A model generated the notes under the pieces. The model saw only the letters and a program-made list of their open reading frames with translations, ran no database searches and was not told the DNA's origin. From assembly GCA_009746045.1 (NCBI GenBank), contig RPFO01000156.1:5073091-5137090 (forward strand): a stretch of DNA of 64,000 nucleotides, written 5' to 3'. How positions within the stretch are numbered: the stretch's first letter is position 1; the number at the start of each line of letters is the position of its first letter. Of this stretch, positions 22,072-30,503 are shown in pieces. The position numbers and the translations under genes are program-made. Origin of the DNA: Mesostigma viride (taxonomy: Eukaryota > Streptophyta > Mesostigmatophyceae > Mesostigmatales > Mesostigmataceae).

Positions 22072-23015
22072 TCAATAGTCATCTTCTTCAGAACTGCTGT
22101 CCGAGGGGTTGCTTGCATCAACATCATCTTCTGATGACATAGTGTCATCCCCACTAGTGTCGCAATAGTTCACAGCTTTACGCTGCCTTCCACTGGCCCT
22201 CTTTGCCATAGGGACCTCCTCAATTACAACGGTGGGCTGGCTAGGTCCAGCATCTGTGGGAGCACCACGCTTGCGGCTGCGCCCTCGAGCAGGTGCCTTG
22301 CCAGCGCGGCGCACCACGTCGCCATCACCTAGGTCTGCCGCTGCCACCTTCTTCTTCTTGGACCCCTTCTTCTTGCCTTTCTTCTTGCCACTAGGCGGTG
22401 GCGGTGGCATCGGCTCACCCTCCTCAATCACTTCAAACTGCGGCATGGTGGGGAAATCTGCTGCCACGCTGTGATACACATGGTTACTGAGGGCAGATTG
22501 CGCCTGATGTGCCATGCTCCATGGCAGTTTGGCAGGGATTACCACCATTTCGGGAGCATAGCATTCATCGACGACATACCCAACTGAGCTCACTGCACCT
22601 GGCAACACAAGGCACGACGACCTGGGGGCCTGTGCGCTGCTGATGACCACCAACCTCTCGTGGGGCAGGTGAGCGACATGAAGGCGATCAAAAAGCTCCA
22701 CCTTCAACAACAGCTGCCATTCCCAGCCCCCTCGTGGGTACTCTAACCTGGCCTTCAGAATGTGTGTAATGAAACCAAAGTCTACACCGCCCGGGCCATG
22801 CACCGCAACTCCCGCATTCTTGTGCCGCTTTCCCTGGGATTGGTCCGCAGCCTCCGTGCGGTAGTTGAACCCGTGTATCCTGACTTTGTGGAAAGAATCC
22901 GCGTAGCGCTTCACGCCCCCACACGCCGCTACAATGCCTTGCGGCACAAGCGGCGTCAGGTTTAATGATGCCCATGCAAGCACGTTGAACGTTGTGTCAG
23001 CACAGCGATCTCGCC
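22072..23015 (-). CDS. CACTA transposase C-terminal exon (DUF4216-like)
   Basis: The exon starts after TTTGTTTGAATGCAG, a good splice acceptor at 23,016-23,030, and ends at TGA (22,072). Residues near its start read YADSFHKVRIHGFNYRT, then KRHKNAGVAVHG, DFGFITHILKARLEY and WQLLLKVELFD. This pattern, with a basic stretch, 'NSGV'-like and 'DYYG-L' analogues and a final '-FD' strand, resembles the DUF4216 domain at the C-terminus of plant CACTA (TNP2-type) proteins. The tail is low-complexity: GKKKGKKKGSKKKK, then an acidic SSEEDDY end. Frame upstream of the acceptor has no support. Upstream exons with the catalytic DDE core were not found. The domain call is from memory of the family and is inference; the CACTA termini support it. 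Confidence 0.5.
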
Positions 23016-23374
23016 TGCATTCAAACAAACGCACACCGATAACCCAGCAAAGAGTATTATTATTGCAAGTATTGGTTATTAAAAAAAATAGAACAGATAC
23101 AACACAGGACGCTTTTACTGGCGGCAAGATCATGGCACCCGGATGGGTAAAACCAAACAAACTAGATATTAATTACTAGGGCTGGCTTTGTGACAGTAAA
23201 ACATGATTGCATGGCTAATCCCAAGGCGCCTTTCAATAGGACTGAATTAAAAAAACCAAAGCAGACGGCGTAAGTAGCATTTGCAAAAAACAAGGCTCAC
23301 CAGTAGGCCTCGTCGCCATTCGCAGGGTCGCTGTAATCAGCCTTGGGAAGGGCATCTTCTACCAGCAAATCCCT

Positions 23375-23440
23375 TGCCGCGTTGTGTCAGCACAGCGATC
23401 CCCCCTGCATCCAAACAAAGGCACACCGATAACCAAGCAA
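23375..23440 (-). repeat. Duplicated exon-intron boundary of the CACTA gene
   Basis: The stretch repeats 22,993-23,056 with few changes: GTTGTGTCAGCACAGCGATC, then CTGCAT, then ACACCGATAACC. It spans the splice acceptor and the first codons of the exon at 22,072-23,015. It lies ~380 bp upstream of the original on the gene strand. Confidence 0.6.
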
Positions 23441-23454
23441 AGAGTATGCAAATG

Positions 23455-24515
23455 TGTAGCCTTGTTCATTGAAACTATGGCTGGCTTACGCAAAGAGCGA
23501 CTGTAAGATGACCTATACAGTGGGGCCGGAAACAGCTTGCTTGATCAGGGCGTGTTTTTCGAGCTTCACTGGCCGGGAGTGTCTAGTGGTGAGAACCATT
23601 GCTGCGATCGCTTTCCCACCATTTACGAGGAAATACCCGCAAATGAAAAACCACTGAAACGGTCTAGCTAGTCAGTCATTACATTAGCCACATGCCATCA
23701 TGCATGTTTCCAAACGTCCAGGAACTGCACACGGTGCAAATGCCATTTGCAGTGCAAAAATCCAGAGGACACGACCTCATTGCTTCATATTTGTATGCAG
23801 AAGACTAAAAAAGTAACATGCATTAATGGCCCGCATGCATAAAGGGCCTGAATTCTGATGCGGGCCCAACGGCAGCACCGCCAAAGCAGATAAGGGCCCG
23901 CAGTCTGATGCGGGCCCCACGGCACCACCGCCATAGCAGAGCTCGAAGGTCGTGGTGCGCGTGAAACGTACGTATGCCCTTTGTCGGTAGGTGCCGTTGG
24001 GGTCAAATTGGGTGCCGCCAAAATCGGGCCGACGCGTCAATAGACTGAGGCCGTCGATGAGAGCCATCATGCGGCTTGGGGAACTTCAGCTAAGTTAACT
24101 TAACGCAAACCACTGGTCGCCCGCGTCGGGAACCGGCCCAACGGCTCTCCCGCAACAGAAAATTACGCGGCATACTGCATAAGTCGTCGGATTGTTACAT
24201 TTCGACGGTCAAGATTTCATGATGAGGTTTGCGTTCAATTTGCCGCAGTTTGCCGCCCAGAGAAAGTAGTTGTTGGACTCGTTGCCCACGATGAAACACA
24301 ATCAAGCAAGCCGTTTCCGGCCCCACCGTGTAGGTCATGTAGTCGCTCTTCACGTCAGCCAGCCGTAATTTCAATGCACAAGGCTACACATTTCCATCTC
24401 CATTCATATTCATAATCCTGCACGACTCGAAAACGCGGACAAGATAACGGCAGGCTCGAGCTACCATGGTCCGGATTCTCCCGATTTCTGGCCTGCGCTG
24501 GTTGTCTCCTTGATA
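23455..24515. repeat. Repeat G and F copies inside the CACTA element
   Basis: Repeat G (23,455-23,680, plus) contains the empty site of family A copy 1. An inverted G/F copy lies at 24,290-24,515, with F at 24,371-24,514. Both encode a similar peptide around TVGPETACLI, suggesting that G derives from a protein-coding sequence I do not recognise. A minus-strand open frame at 23,777-24,070 contains two GGGCC(C)GCATCAGA repeats. Confidence 0.5.
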
Positions 24516-24829
24516 TTGGCAACTCTCTCCGGTAAGAGATTTTCCGCAGTTTGGCTGTTTCGAAACGTTAATTAAGTGAGATGCCTTCGGATCAGGAGAC
24601 TCACACAGCCGCGAAATCATGCCAAAGGTCATATGTTCGATCCCTTGCTGGTAGCTTCTGAGCTTTCTTATTTTCTGTGTTCCGCGGAATCTCAGATTTG
24701 GGCCGCTAGCGTTTTCACGTTTGTTGCTTTCTGATCCGACGACAACGTTGTGCCTTGCTCGTGTGACATCTGGCGCATGGTGTGATTCATGTGTATGGTG
24801 CTGCCTTGCCACATGGGGCTGCTTTGCCA

Positions 24830-25260
24830 TAAGAGTGAGTGTTGGGTTCTACACATTTGCTGCATGGACCGTTAGGTGCTGGTGAGCTCTTCCTTGTAGA
24901 ATGGTGATGTCTATGTCAAGGATCTGATGTCTTTTTTGTCTCTTGCACTGCTTTCATTTTAGGGGGAATTATAGGTGTCATTATTTTGGCATTTGAAGGT
25001 ATAGATGTTTATCTGCAAGGGCCTGTTTTTTTTCCCCCGGCCTCTTGCATGCATGGATGTGTAGAATTGTATGTTGATGGAATTATGATTTGCCATACAC
25101 ATTTGCTGCATGGATTTTTAGGTGGTGCTGAGCTCAAGATCCTTGTAGAACGCTTACATCTATGTCAAGGATCTGATTTCTTTTCCTCTTGCGTATATTG
25201 TGTCGGTTTGCTTTATTTCTTGCAGGGACCACGAGAGTAAAATGCAAGCGGTTCCACTTT
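24830..25260 (+). repeat. Two diverged ~100-bp direct repeats
   Basis: 24,851-24,950 and 25,096-25,192 share ACACATTTGCTGCATGGA, CCTTGTAGAA and TATGTCAAGGATCTGAT. An 84-codon open frame covers the second one, but I see no domain. Confidence 0.55.
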
Positions 25261-25329
25261 CAAGTCAGCATGTGACGCCCTGTCGACCGGCCCGCTTTTT
25301 AGCTAGCTACCATATAGTATTTGATGATA

Positions 25330-25478
25330 GGCATTGAATGCGAAAGATGTCATAACGCCATAACAGACTGTGTTGAACAGGCATTGAATGCCGAAGATGT
25401 CATAACGCCATAACAGACTGTGTTGAAAAGGCATATTTGAATGCCGAAGATGTACATAACGCCATAACAGTGTTGAAT
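25330..25478 (+). repeat. Three tandem ~56-bp repeats
   Basis: The unit AGGCATTGAATGC-GAAGATGT-CATAACGCCATAACAG-TGTTGAA occurs three times in a row, with small indels. Confidence 0.8.
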
Positions 25479-25987
25479 AGTTGAATCAACGGGTTCTTGC
25501 AGCTGTAAACATTAAAATTATTCAAACATTTAATGAAAAAATCATTATTGTTCGTGCTGTTTTGAACAGCGGTTGTTACTGGCACTGCATGCATGTGTCT
25601 GCTGCCAGCATATTGCATTATGGGTGTGTTTTTCAGCGCTGTGTTTTCTCACTTTTCTCACTTTTCTCACGTCCTGTTTTTCTCACTTTTCTCACTTTTC
25701 TCACGTCCTGATTTTCTCACTTTTCTCACGTTTCACACCTCCCGTTTTTCTCACTTATCTCATGTCCTGTTTTTTGAGATTTTTCTCACGTTTTTCCCCT
25801 TTTTTCACCTTTTTGGGGCAATCTCACCCGGGTGAGAAACGTGTTTTCTCACCCATTCTCACCCCATTCTCACCCTTTTTTCTCACCTTTCTCACCCATT
25901 CTCACCCATTTCTCACCCTTTTTCTCACCTTTCTCACCCTTTTTCTCACAATTTCTCACCCATTCTCAAAGCCGAGTTCCTAGTGAT

Positions 25988-26910
25988 GTCCGCCTGCAGG
26001 TCGGGATGGGAGGAGCATCGCCGGCCAGGCCAGCGCAGGGGCTGGCTTGGCGGCAATGTCCTTCACGCCTGGGCGGTGAGGCCTGCGGTGTTTTGCAGCA
26101 CCTCGATGGCGAGGGCATTGTCCTTGAGGCGCTGGTCAATGTCGTGGAGCTGCATGGGCGGTGAATGGTGATGGAGTCGGTGGAGGCGGAGGGGGGGTGG
26201 TGGGGGGGGGGGAGGCGAGGAGCTAGGGTGGCGGTGGCGGTGGGGATGGTGGGGAGCTCAGCAGCCAGCGTGCGACCCACAGCTGCCACATCTGCAGCAA
26301 GGGGCGTCACGTGCTGTGAGAGGGCGTCGTGGAGGTGGAGGAGGAAGCCGGTGGATTCGGTAATGGTCCCGAGCGGGATGCAGGAGGTCCTCGGAAGAGC
26401 GCTTAAGGATGGTAAAGAGAGCTGCGAGCTGAAGGCGGGGGCGAGACCAGCCGGCCGGCCAGGTTGGTCGAAGAAGGGACGTCAGATGCGCGATGGGAAA
26501 ACCGGCCGTCAGCTCCGTTGCGGAAAAAGTTGGTTTTGAATTGGAGTTGCTGGCACAGGGCCAGCAGTGAGGCGTGTGACCCGTAAAACACGAGCTCCAG
26601 TATTTTGATGGGTGGCATGTTGAACAGGTCAGGCCTGTTGACGTCGAGGGTGGTAAAGAGCCTGTCGACGTCAAAATCGCGCTCAGACCATGCAGCCAGG
26701 TTCGACGGGGCGACTGCGCTTAGGGTCAGGCGATGCCGGCAGAGGGCGAGGAAAGCCCGGGAGGTATCTGGACGACCACCAGTCCGCGACTATAGTGTCA
26801 CCACTGCCTTCCGGACCTGATGGCGAAGCTGCAGCCGGAGCTGCAGACGTATTGTCATGGCCGAGCGCAGCCGCCAGGCTGCGTTGCGTCGAGGAGCGTT
26901 TGCTCATCAT
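25988..26910 (-). pseudogene. Family D ORF1, N-terminal half (copy 3)
   Basis: The start at 26,910 is MMSKRSSTQRSLAAALGHDN. Broken frames follow through the Pro/Thr-rich region to GHCRQASP near 26,030. It joins 21,042-21,578 on removal of the CACTA element. Confidence 0.55.
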
Positions 26911-27065
26911 ATATTGCGTAATAGCTTCGGAAAATTATATCAGCATGTGCGTCTTAGAAAGACGAAGCGATTGTGATATTCACAGCTGAATTCGGTGCCC
27001 AAACGTGAAAGGTATGAGCTCCGCCGTCAGCCATGGCTACCTCGTGGCTCGTGGCTCGTGGCTCG

Positions 27066-27399
27066 GGGGTAGGTCGGCCATAGCTCCCGTCGCCGTTGTT
27101 GCTGCGTCAAGGTCAAGTCTTCGTCCACTGGACGGCGTCCAGCGTGTAGGAGGTCCCCCAAGCCGCTTGCGACGCTTGAGGAACTCCATGCATCTTATCC
27201 GCCATGGTGTCAAAGGTGAGGAGCAAGGGGGAGGGGCCGGCCTTACCCCGCGAGCGGGGAACCTGCGGGTCACCCCCCGCGGCTTGCCCTTACCGGTGAG
27301 AGCCATGGGGACAAGGATTTTGTTCTCAAACGCCATGGCAAGGGTCTCAGAGGTCTCGTCCTGCAGCTGGTCGAAGTGCTTGACTATGACGTTAAGGCT
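27066..27399 (-). mobile_element. Family D ORF1 fragment, copy 4
   Basis: It contains the C-terminal domain start and the RRM region (27,066-27,340, minus) up to ATGACGTTAAGGCT. It abuts the 5' leader of copy 3. It is a fragment with no tail of its own. Confidence 0.5.
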
Positions 27400-27612
27400 G
27401 CGCTTTACGTGACGTCCTCACCCCCCAAGAGGAAGGGGCGCTTTGCTGAGTAGAGTATTTAGGGTTTTCTAGATTAGATTAGCTTAGAGGTAGCTTAGTC
27501 CGGTTTCGCGGCTTCGCCCACCTCCATCCATCCAACAAGGAATATGTGCTACATACATGATCTCCCAACGGAGTCATGTTATAATTTTAGTAAATTATTT
27601 TTTTTTTTTTAC
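27400..27612 (+). mobile_element. Family B LINE 3'-end insertion
   Basis: It holds the last codons of ORF2 (CCCAAGAGGAAGG...TGAGTAG), the B 3' UTR, the CTCC-CAAC-GGAG hairpin (27,562-27,573) and a T-rich tail. ATGACGTTAAGGCT occurs on both sides (27,386-27,399 and 27,613-27,626) and looks like a 14-bp target duplication. A few D-like bases after the left copy make the 5' edge uncertain. Confidence 0.7.
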
Positions 27613-27819
27613 ATGACGTTAAGGCTTTGTCATTCCATCAATTCATGAACGAAAATGGCTGACGGCGGTATGACTGACGGCGGAGTTCAGATCTTTTGCG
27701 TCTGAGCCCCGAATTCGGTCAGACCACTTGCATTCGATGCGCCTTTCTAAGACGCACTTGCCAGTATAAACGGTTACGGCTGCCACGCAGTATAGACAAA
27801 GTTACGCACGTGACCAGCT

Positions 27820-29374
27820 ATGACGACTCCCAAAGCCAAACGAGGGCTGGAAAAGGAGCTGGCACAGCTTCCCAGCGCCTGGCAGCCCAACCCTCTCGCC
27901 CTCGCCATTGTTCAGCCGACAGGCTTACCCGCCAAACCCTCGCCAAGCGCCTCGCCTAAACCCAAGAAACCATGCCACGATCGCCACAAATGGAGCCAAT
28001 TCTTGCCCGGCGACGGAATGTTCTCCCTCGTCGAGTGGCAGAGACTGTCGCCGCAGGAATGCGTCGAGGTTCTCCAGCTCCTCGTTCAGGAACGGAAGCT
28101 CTTCGTGACCCAGAAGGGGGGGGGCGGCTATCGACTACCGCGACACGTCCTGGCTCTACACCTTTGACGAACCAAGCCAACGCCTGTTTATCTTGACCAG
28201 CCACTACCAGCGCAGCTGCGGCGACATCGGCCGAGCGCTCAACGCCAGCCCCGCACAGCCGGCTGCCCCATCGGCTCCCTCCCTCTGCAAGGATGACATC
28301 CGCGCAGTGCTGGAGGAGCACGTGACCTGGCCGCTGGCCGAGAAGCTGACATCGCTGAACACCACGCTCAACACGGTGGAGGCCCGGGTCTCCAATGTGG
28401 AAACCAAGCCGGTCGTCCACAAGCTCCAGCCCCAGTTCACGACGCTGCATACCGCGGCGCAAGCTTCGGAAACGCATGCTGCGCTTGTCTCTCGCCTTAA
28501 CCAGGTGGAGGGCAAGTGCGGCGTGCTCATGAAGAAGCTTGAGGCCATCACCGCCCACACCGAGGCCCTGGCCACACAGGTCCCCAAGATAGCGGAGCAG
28601 GCGGCCACCATTGCATCCCAGCCACCCCGGCAGGATGCTGGTGACCTCCCGCCGCTCTCCTACGCGGACCTGCTGCGGTCAGCGACCGCCTCCACCACCG
28701 ACGCCATCGCCACGAATTAATTAATTAATTAATTAAACTCGTGCTCCCGTTGGGGAGTCACGGAGCACCGAAGTGCTTTTAATCCCTGTGTGTGCACTAC
28801 AGGAGAAAGGGCAGAGACCCCCAGTCTCCTTCATGCCAAAGGCATGCCACAGCTGCAATCGGGCGCGGCTAGCGAAAATTAATCGCCACGAAGCTCCAGG
28901 AGCTGGAGGACCACCGCCAGGCCCAGCAACGGGAGGTCACCGACCGCGCTCGCCGCGAGTGCCGGGTGGTGCTACGTCGCTTCCCCCAGAAGCCAGGTGA
29001 GACGTCAACCTCCCTTGCTGACGAGCTCAAGAACCAGCTTCTTACCCTCACATGTGGGCCTGGTAGGTGAGGTAGAACTGCGTGGGTGCCACCGCCTTCC
29101 CCACTCACGGGACAAGGCGGCTCCCCCACCAGTCCTGCTCACCTTCCCCTCCCCTGAGGATAAGCAGCGGTTCCTCTCTCGTGGCAAGAGGTTGCATGAC
29201 CTCAACTGGACGCTGGATGACGACCTGACCCCCGCTCAGCAACAGCAGCGACGCGACCTGTGGCCGGAATACCTCCGCCATAAGCAGGACCCCCGGCCCC
29301 AGAAGCCCAAGGTGTACTGGAGGGGCGGGGACCTGATGATCAACCACAAGATGTGGTCGCCCCCAGCGGGCTAG
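27820..29374 (+). pseudogene. Family A ORF1, interrupted
   Basis: The start MTTPKAKRGLEKELAQLPSA is conserved. A G-run at about 28,117-28,125 shifts the frame. A 165-bp antisense A fragment then splits the coiled-coil/RRM junction, after which the frame resumes to VYWRGGDLMINHKMW and TAG. The domain order is as in the intact copy at 54,919-56,292. Confidence 0.8.
28717..28881 (-). mobile_element. Antisense family A 3' end nested in family A ORF1
   Basis: A 165-bp insertion holds only hairpin, tail and ~110 bases of 3' UTR. The 11-bp duplication ATCGCCACGAA lies at 28,706-28,716 and 28,882-28,892. The interrupted ORF1 is continuous in other copies. Confidence 0.9.
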
Positions 29375-29809
29375 ATTAGCAATAGCCCTAGATTGTATCC
29401 ATTGGTAGTCCCTGCCGCTAAGGCAGCCATGCTTAGAATGTTTGCCTAGCTGTGCCAACATACCTAGTCACACACGTGCCGCCAACGCACGGTACACAAC
29501 CAGCCCGTAGCCTTAGCCTAGTCCTAGTACAGCCATGCTACGCCCTGGCTATGTTCAGATTACTTGCCCACACTACTTGTTATGCCACGCTCACATGGGT
29601 CTTATTGCACCCACAGATTGCCGGATCGGTAGCATGTCCTTTTAGCTAGCGCGCCCGAATGCAGCTGTGGCATGCCTTTGGCATGAAGGAGACTGGGGGT
29701 CTCTGCCCTTTCTCCTGTTGTGCACACACAGGGATTAAAAGCACTTCGGTGCTCCGTGACTCCCCAACGGGAGCACGTGTTTAATTAATTAATTAATTAA
29801 TCAATTCAT

Positions 29810-30055
29810 TGGGGTTACTGAATTCTCCGTACGCGACTCCCCGCGGGAGCATGTGTTAAATGCCGGGGGCTCTCGAGGCCCGTGCAGTGGGGCTTGAGGT
29901 CAGCAAAGAAGACAGAGGCCCTGGCGGTTGGGCTCACCAACTCACCGCCGCCCCTCTATCTCCTAGACGGCTCTCGAGTCCTGTATCGGGACCGCGTTAA
30001 GCTGCTGGGCAGCCTGCTCCCCAGCTGCGAGGTTGATGTGGACCATCGCATCTCC
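29810..30055 (+). mobile_element. Family C LINE, left part, interrupted by B
   Basis: 29,810-29,862 resembles a decayed C-type 3' end (CTCCGTACGCGACTCC...GGGAGCATG). From about 29,868 an RT ORF fragment reads LEARAVGLEVSKKTEALAVG..LLDGSRVLYRDRVKLLGSLLPSC (two frames), then DVDHRIS. It continues at 34,098 after element B. Confidence 0.7.
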
Positions 30056-30114
30056 GTGTTAGCATTGAACGAGCCATTCGGCTGCCCGGCCCACTGGGCC
30101 TGGTCGTCGTCACC

Positions 30115-30429
30115 ATGGCCTCCATGCATGACAAACGCCTCGTGCTGGGAGCACGTCGTCTCCTCCAGCCTAACGACTTCAGCATCGACGAGGACTACAC
30201 GCCGGCCCAACTGAAGGCGAGGAGCGCGGTGTGGGACAGCCCTGCAGTCCTGGAGGCTCGGAAGCACCAGGCACCGGGTAAGCGCGTTAAGATGCGTCTG
30301 CTTCCGGATGGCTGCTTTGCCGCATTCTTTGATGGAAAGCAGATTAAAGGTGTTCAGATTAACACCCCCGGAGCGGAGTCTCGTCAGGTGTCTAGCCAGA
30401 AGGGTGCTGCCTCTGTTGGTAGACAGTAG
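30115..30429 (+). pseudogene. Family B ORF1, C-terminal part
   Basis: LGARRLLQPNDFSIDEDYTP then AQLKARSAVWDSPAVLEARK and GCFAAFFDGKQIKGVQINTP match the C-terminal domain layout of L1-type ORF1 proteins ('T-AQ---R--LW' then a beta-rich end). The N-terminal coiled coil and RRM are missing by 5' truncation, so the ATG at 30,115 is internal. ORF2 follows 75 bp later in the same reading register (both begin at positions in step with 30,504 minus a multiple of three plus one), so separate initiation or reinitiation would be needed. Confidence 0.55.
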
Positions 30430-30503
30430 GTAGACAACCTTCCTCGTCGGCTCGCGGCTAACAGGCTTCGGGGACAGCCTCTAAACAGTCCCGTTCCACT
30501 ACC

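Larger units (their letters stand above)
21581..25985. mobile_element. CACTA (EnSpm-like) DNA transposon, 4,405 bp
   Basis: The ends are CACTAGGAACTC (21,581) and GAGTTCCTAGTG (25,985). They are 12-bp perfect inverted repeats with the diagnostic CACTA terminus, followed on both sides by imperfect GAGAAT-type repeats. Both subterminal regions (21,600-21,910 and 25,640-25,975) are packed with the motif GGTGAGAAA in opposite orientations, as expected of CACTA transposase-binding repeats. The 2-bp AT duplication is at 21,579-21,580 and 25,986-25,987. The empty site GCATGTCCGCC is seen in D copy 1 (as its complement near 2,048). Inside is a gene piece resembling the C-terminal part of CACTA transposases, but no DDE domain, so the copy is non-autonomous. 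Confidence 0.85.
20634..27065 (-). mobile_element. Family D retroposon, copy 3, split by two insertions
   Basis: The D 3' UTR starts at 20,634 and ORF1 resumes at 21,042-21,580. After a 4.4-kb CACTA element ORF1 continues at 25,986 to its start at 26,910, with the 5' leader to about 27,065. Removing the A fragment (20,787-21,030) and the CACTA element leaves about 1.8 kb, close to the family length. Confidence 0.7.
27647..29799 (+). mobile_element. Family A ORF1-only retroposon, copy 2, full length
   Basis: The 10-bp duplication ATCAATTCAT lies at 27,637-27,646 and 29,800-29,809. The 5' leader starts GAACGAAAATGGCTGACGGC. ORF1 begins at 27,820 and ends at 29,374. The 3' UTR, the CTCCC-CAAC-GGGAG hairpin (29,760-29,773) and a (TTAA)n tail follow. 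Without the nested insertion at 28,717-28,881 and its duplicated target it is 1,977 bp, matching the copy at 54,502-56,462. So the complete element has ORF1 and no ORF2. Confidence 0.88.
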
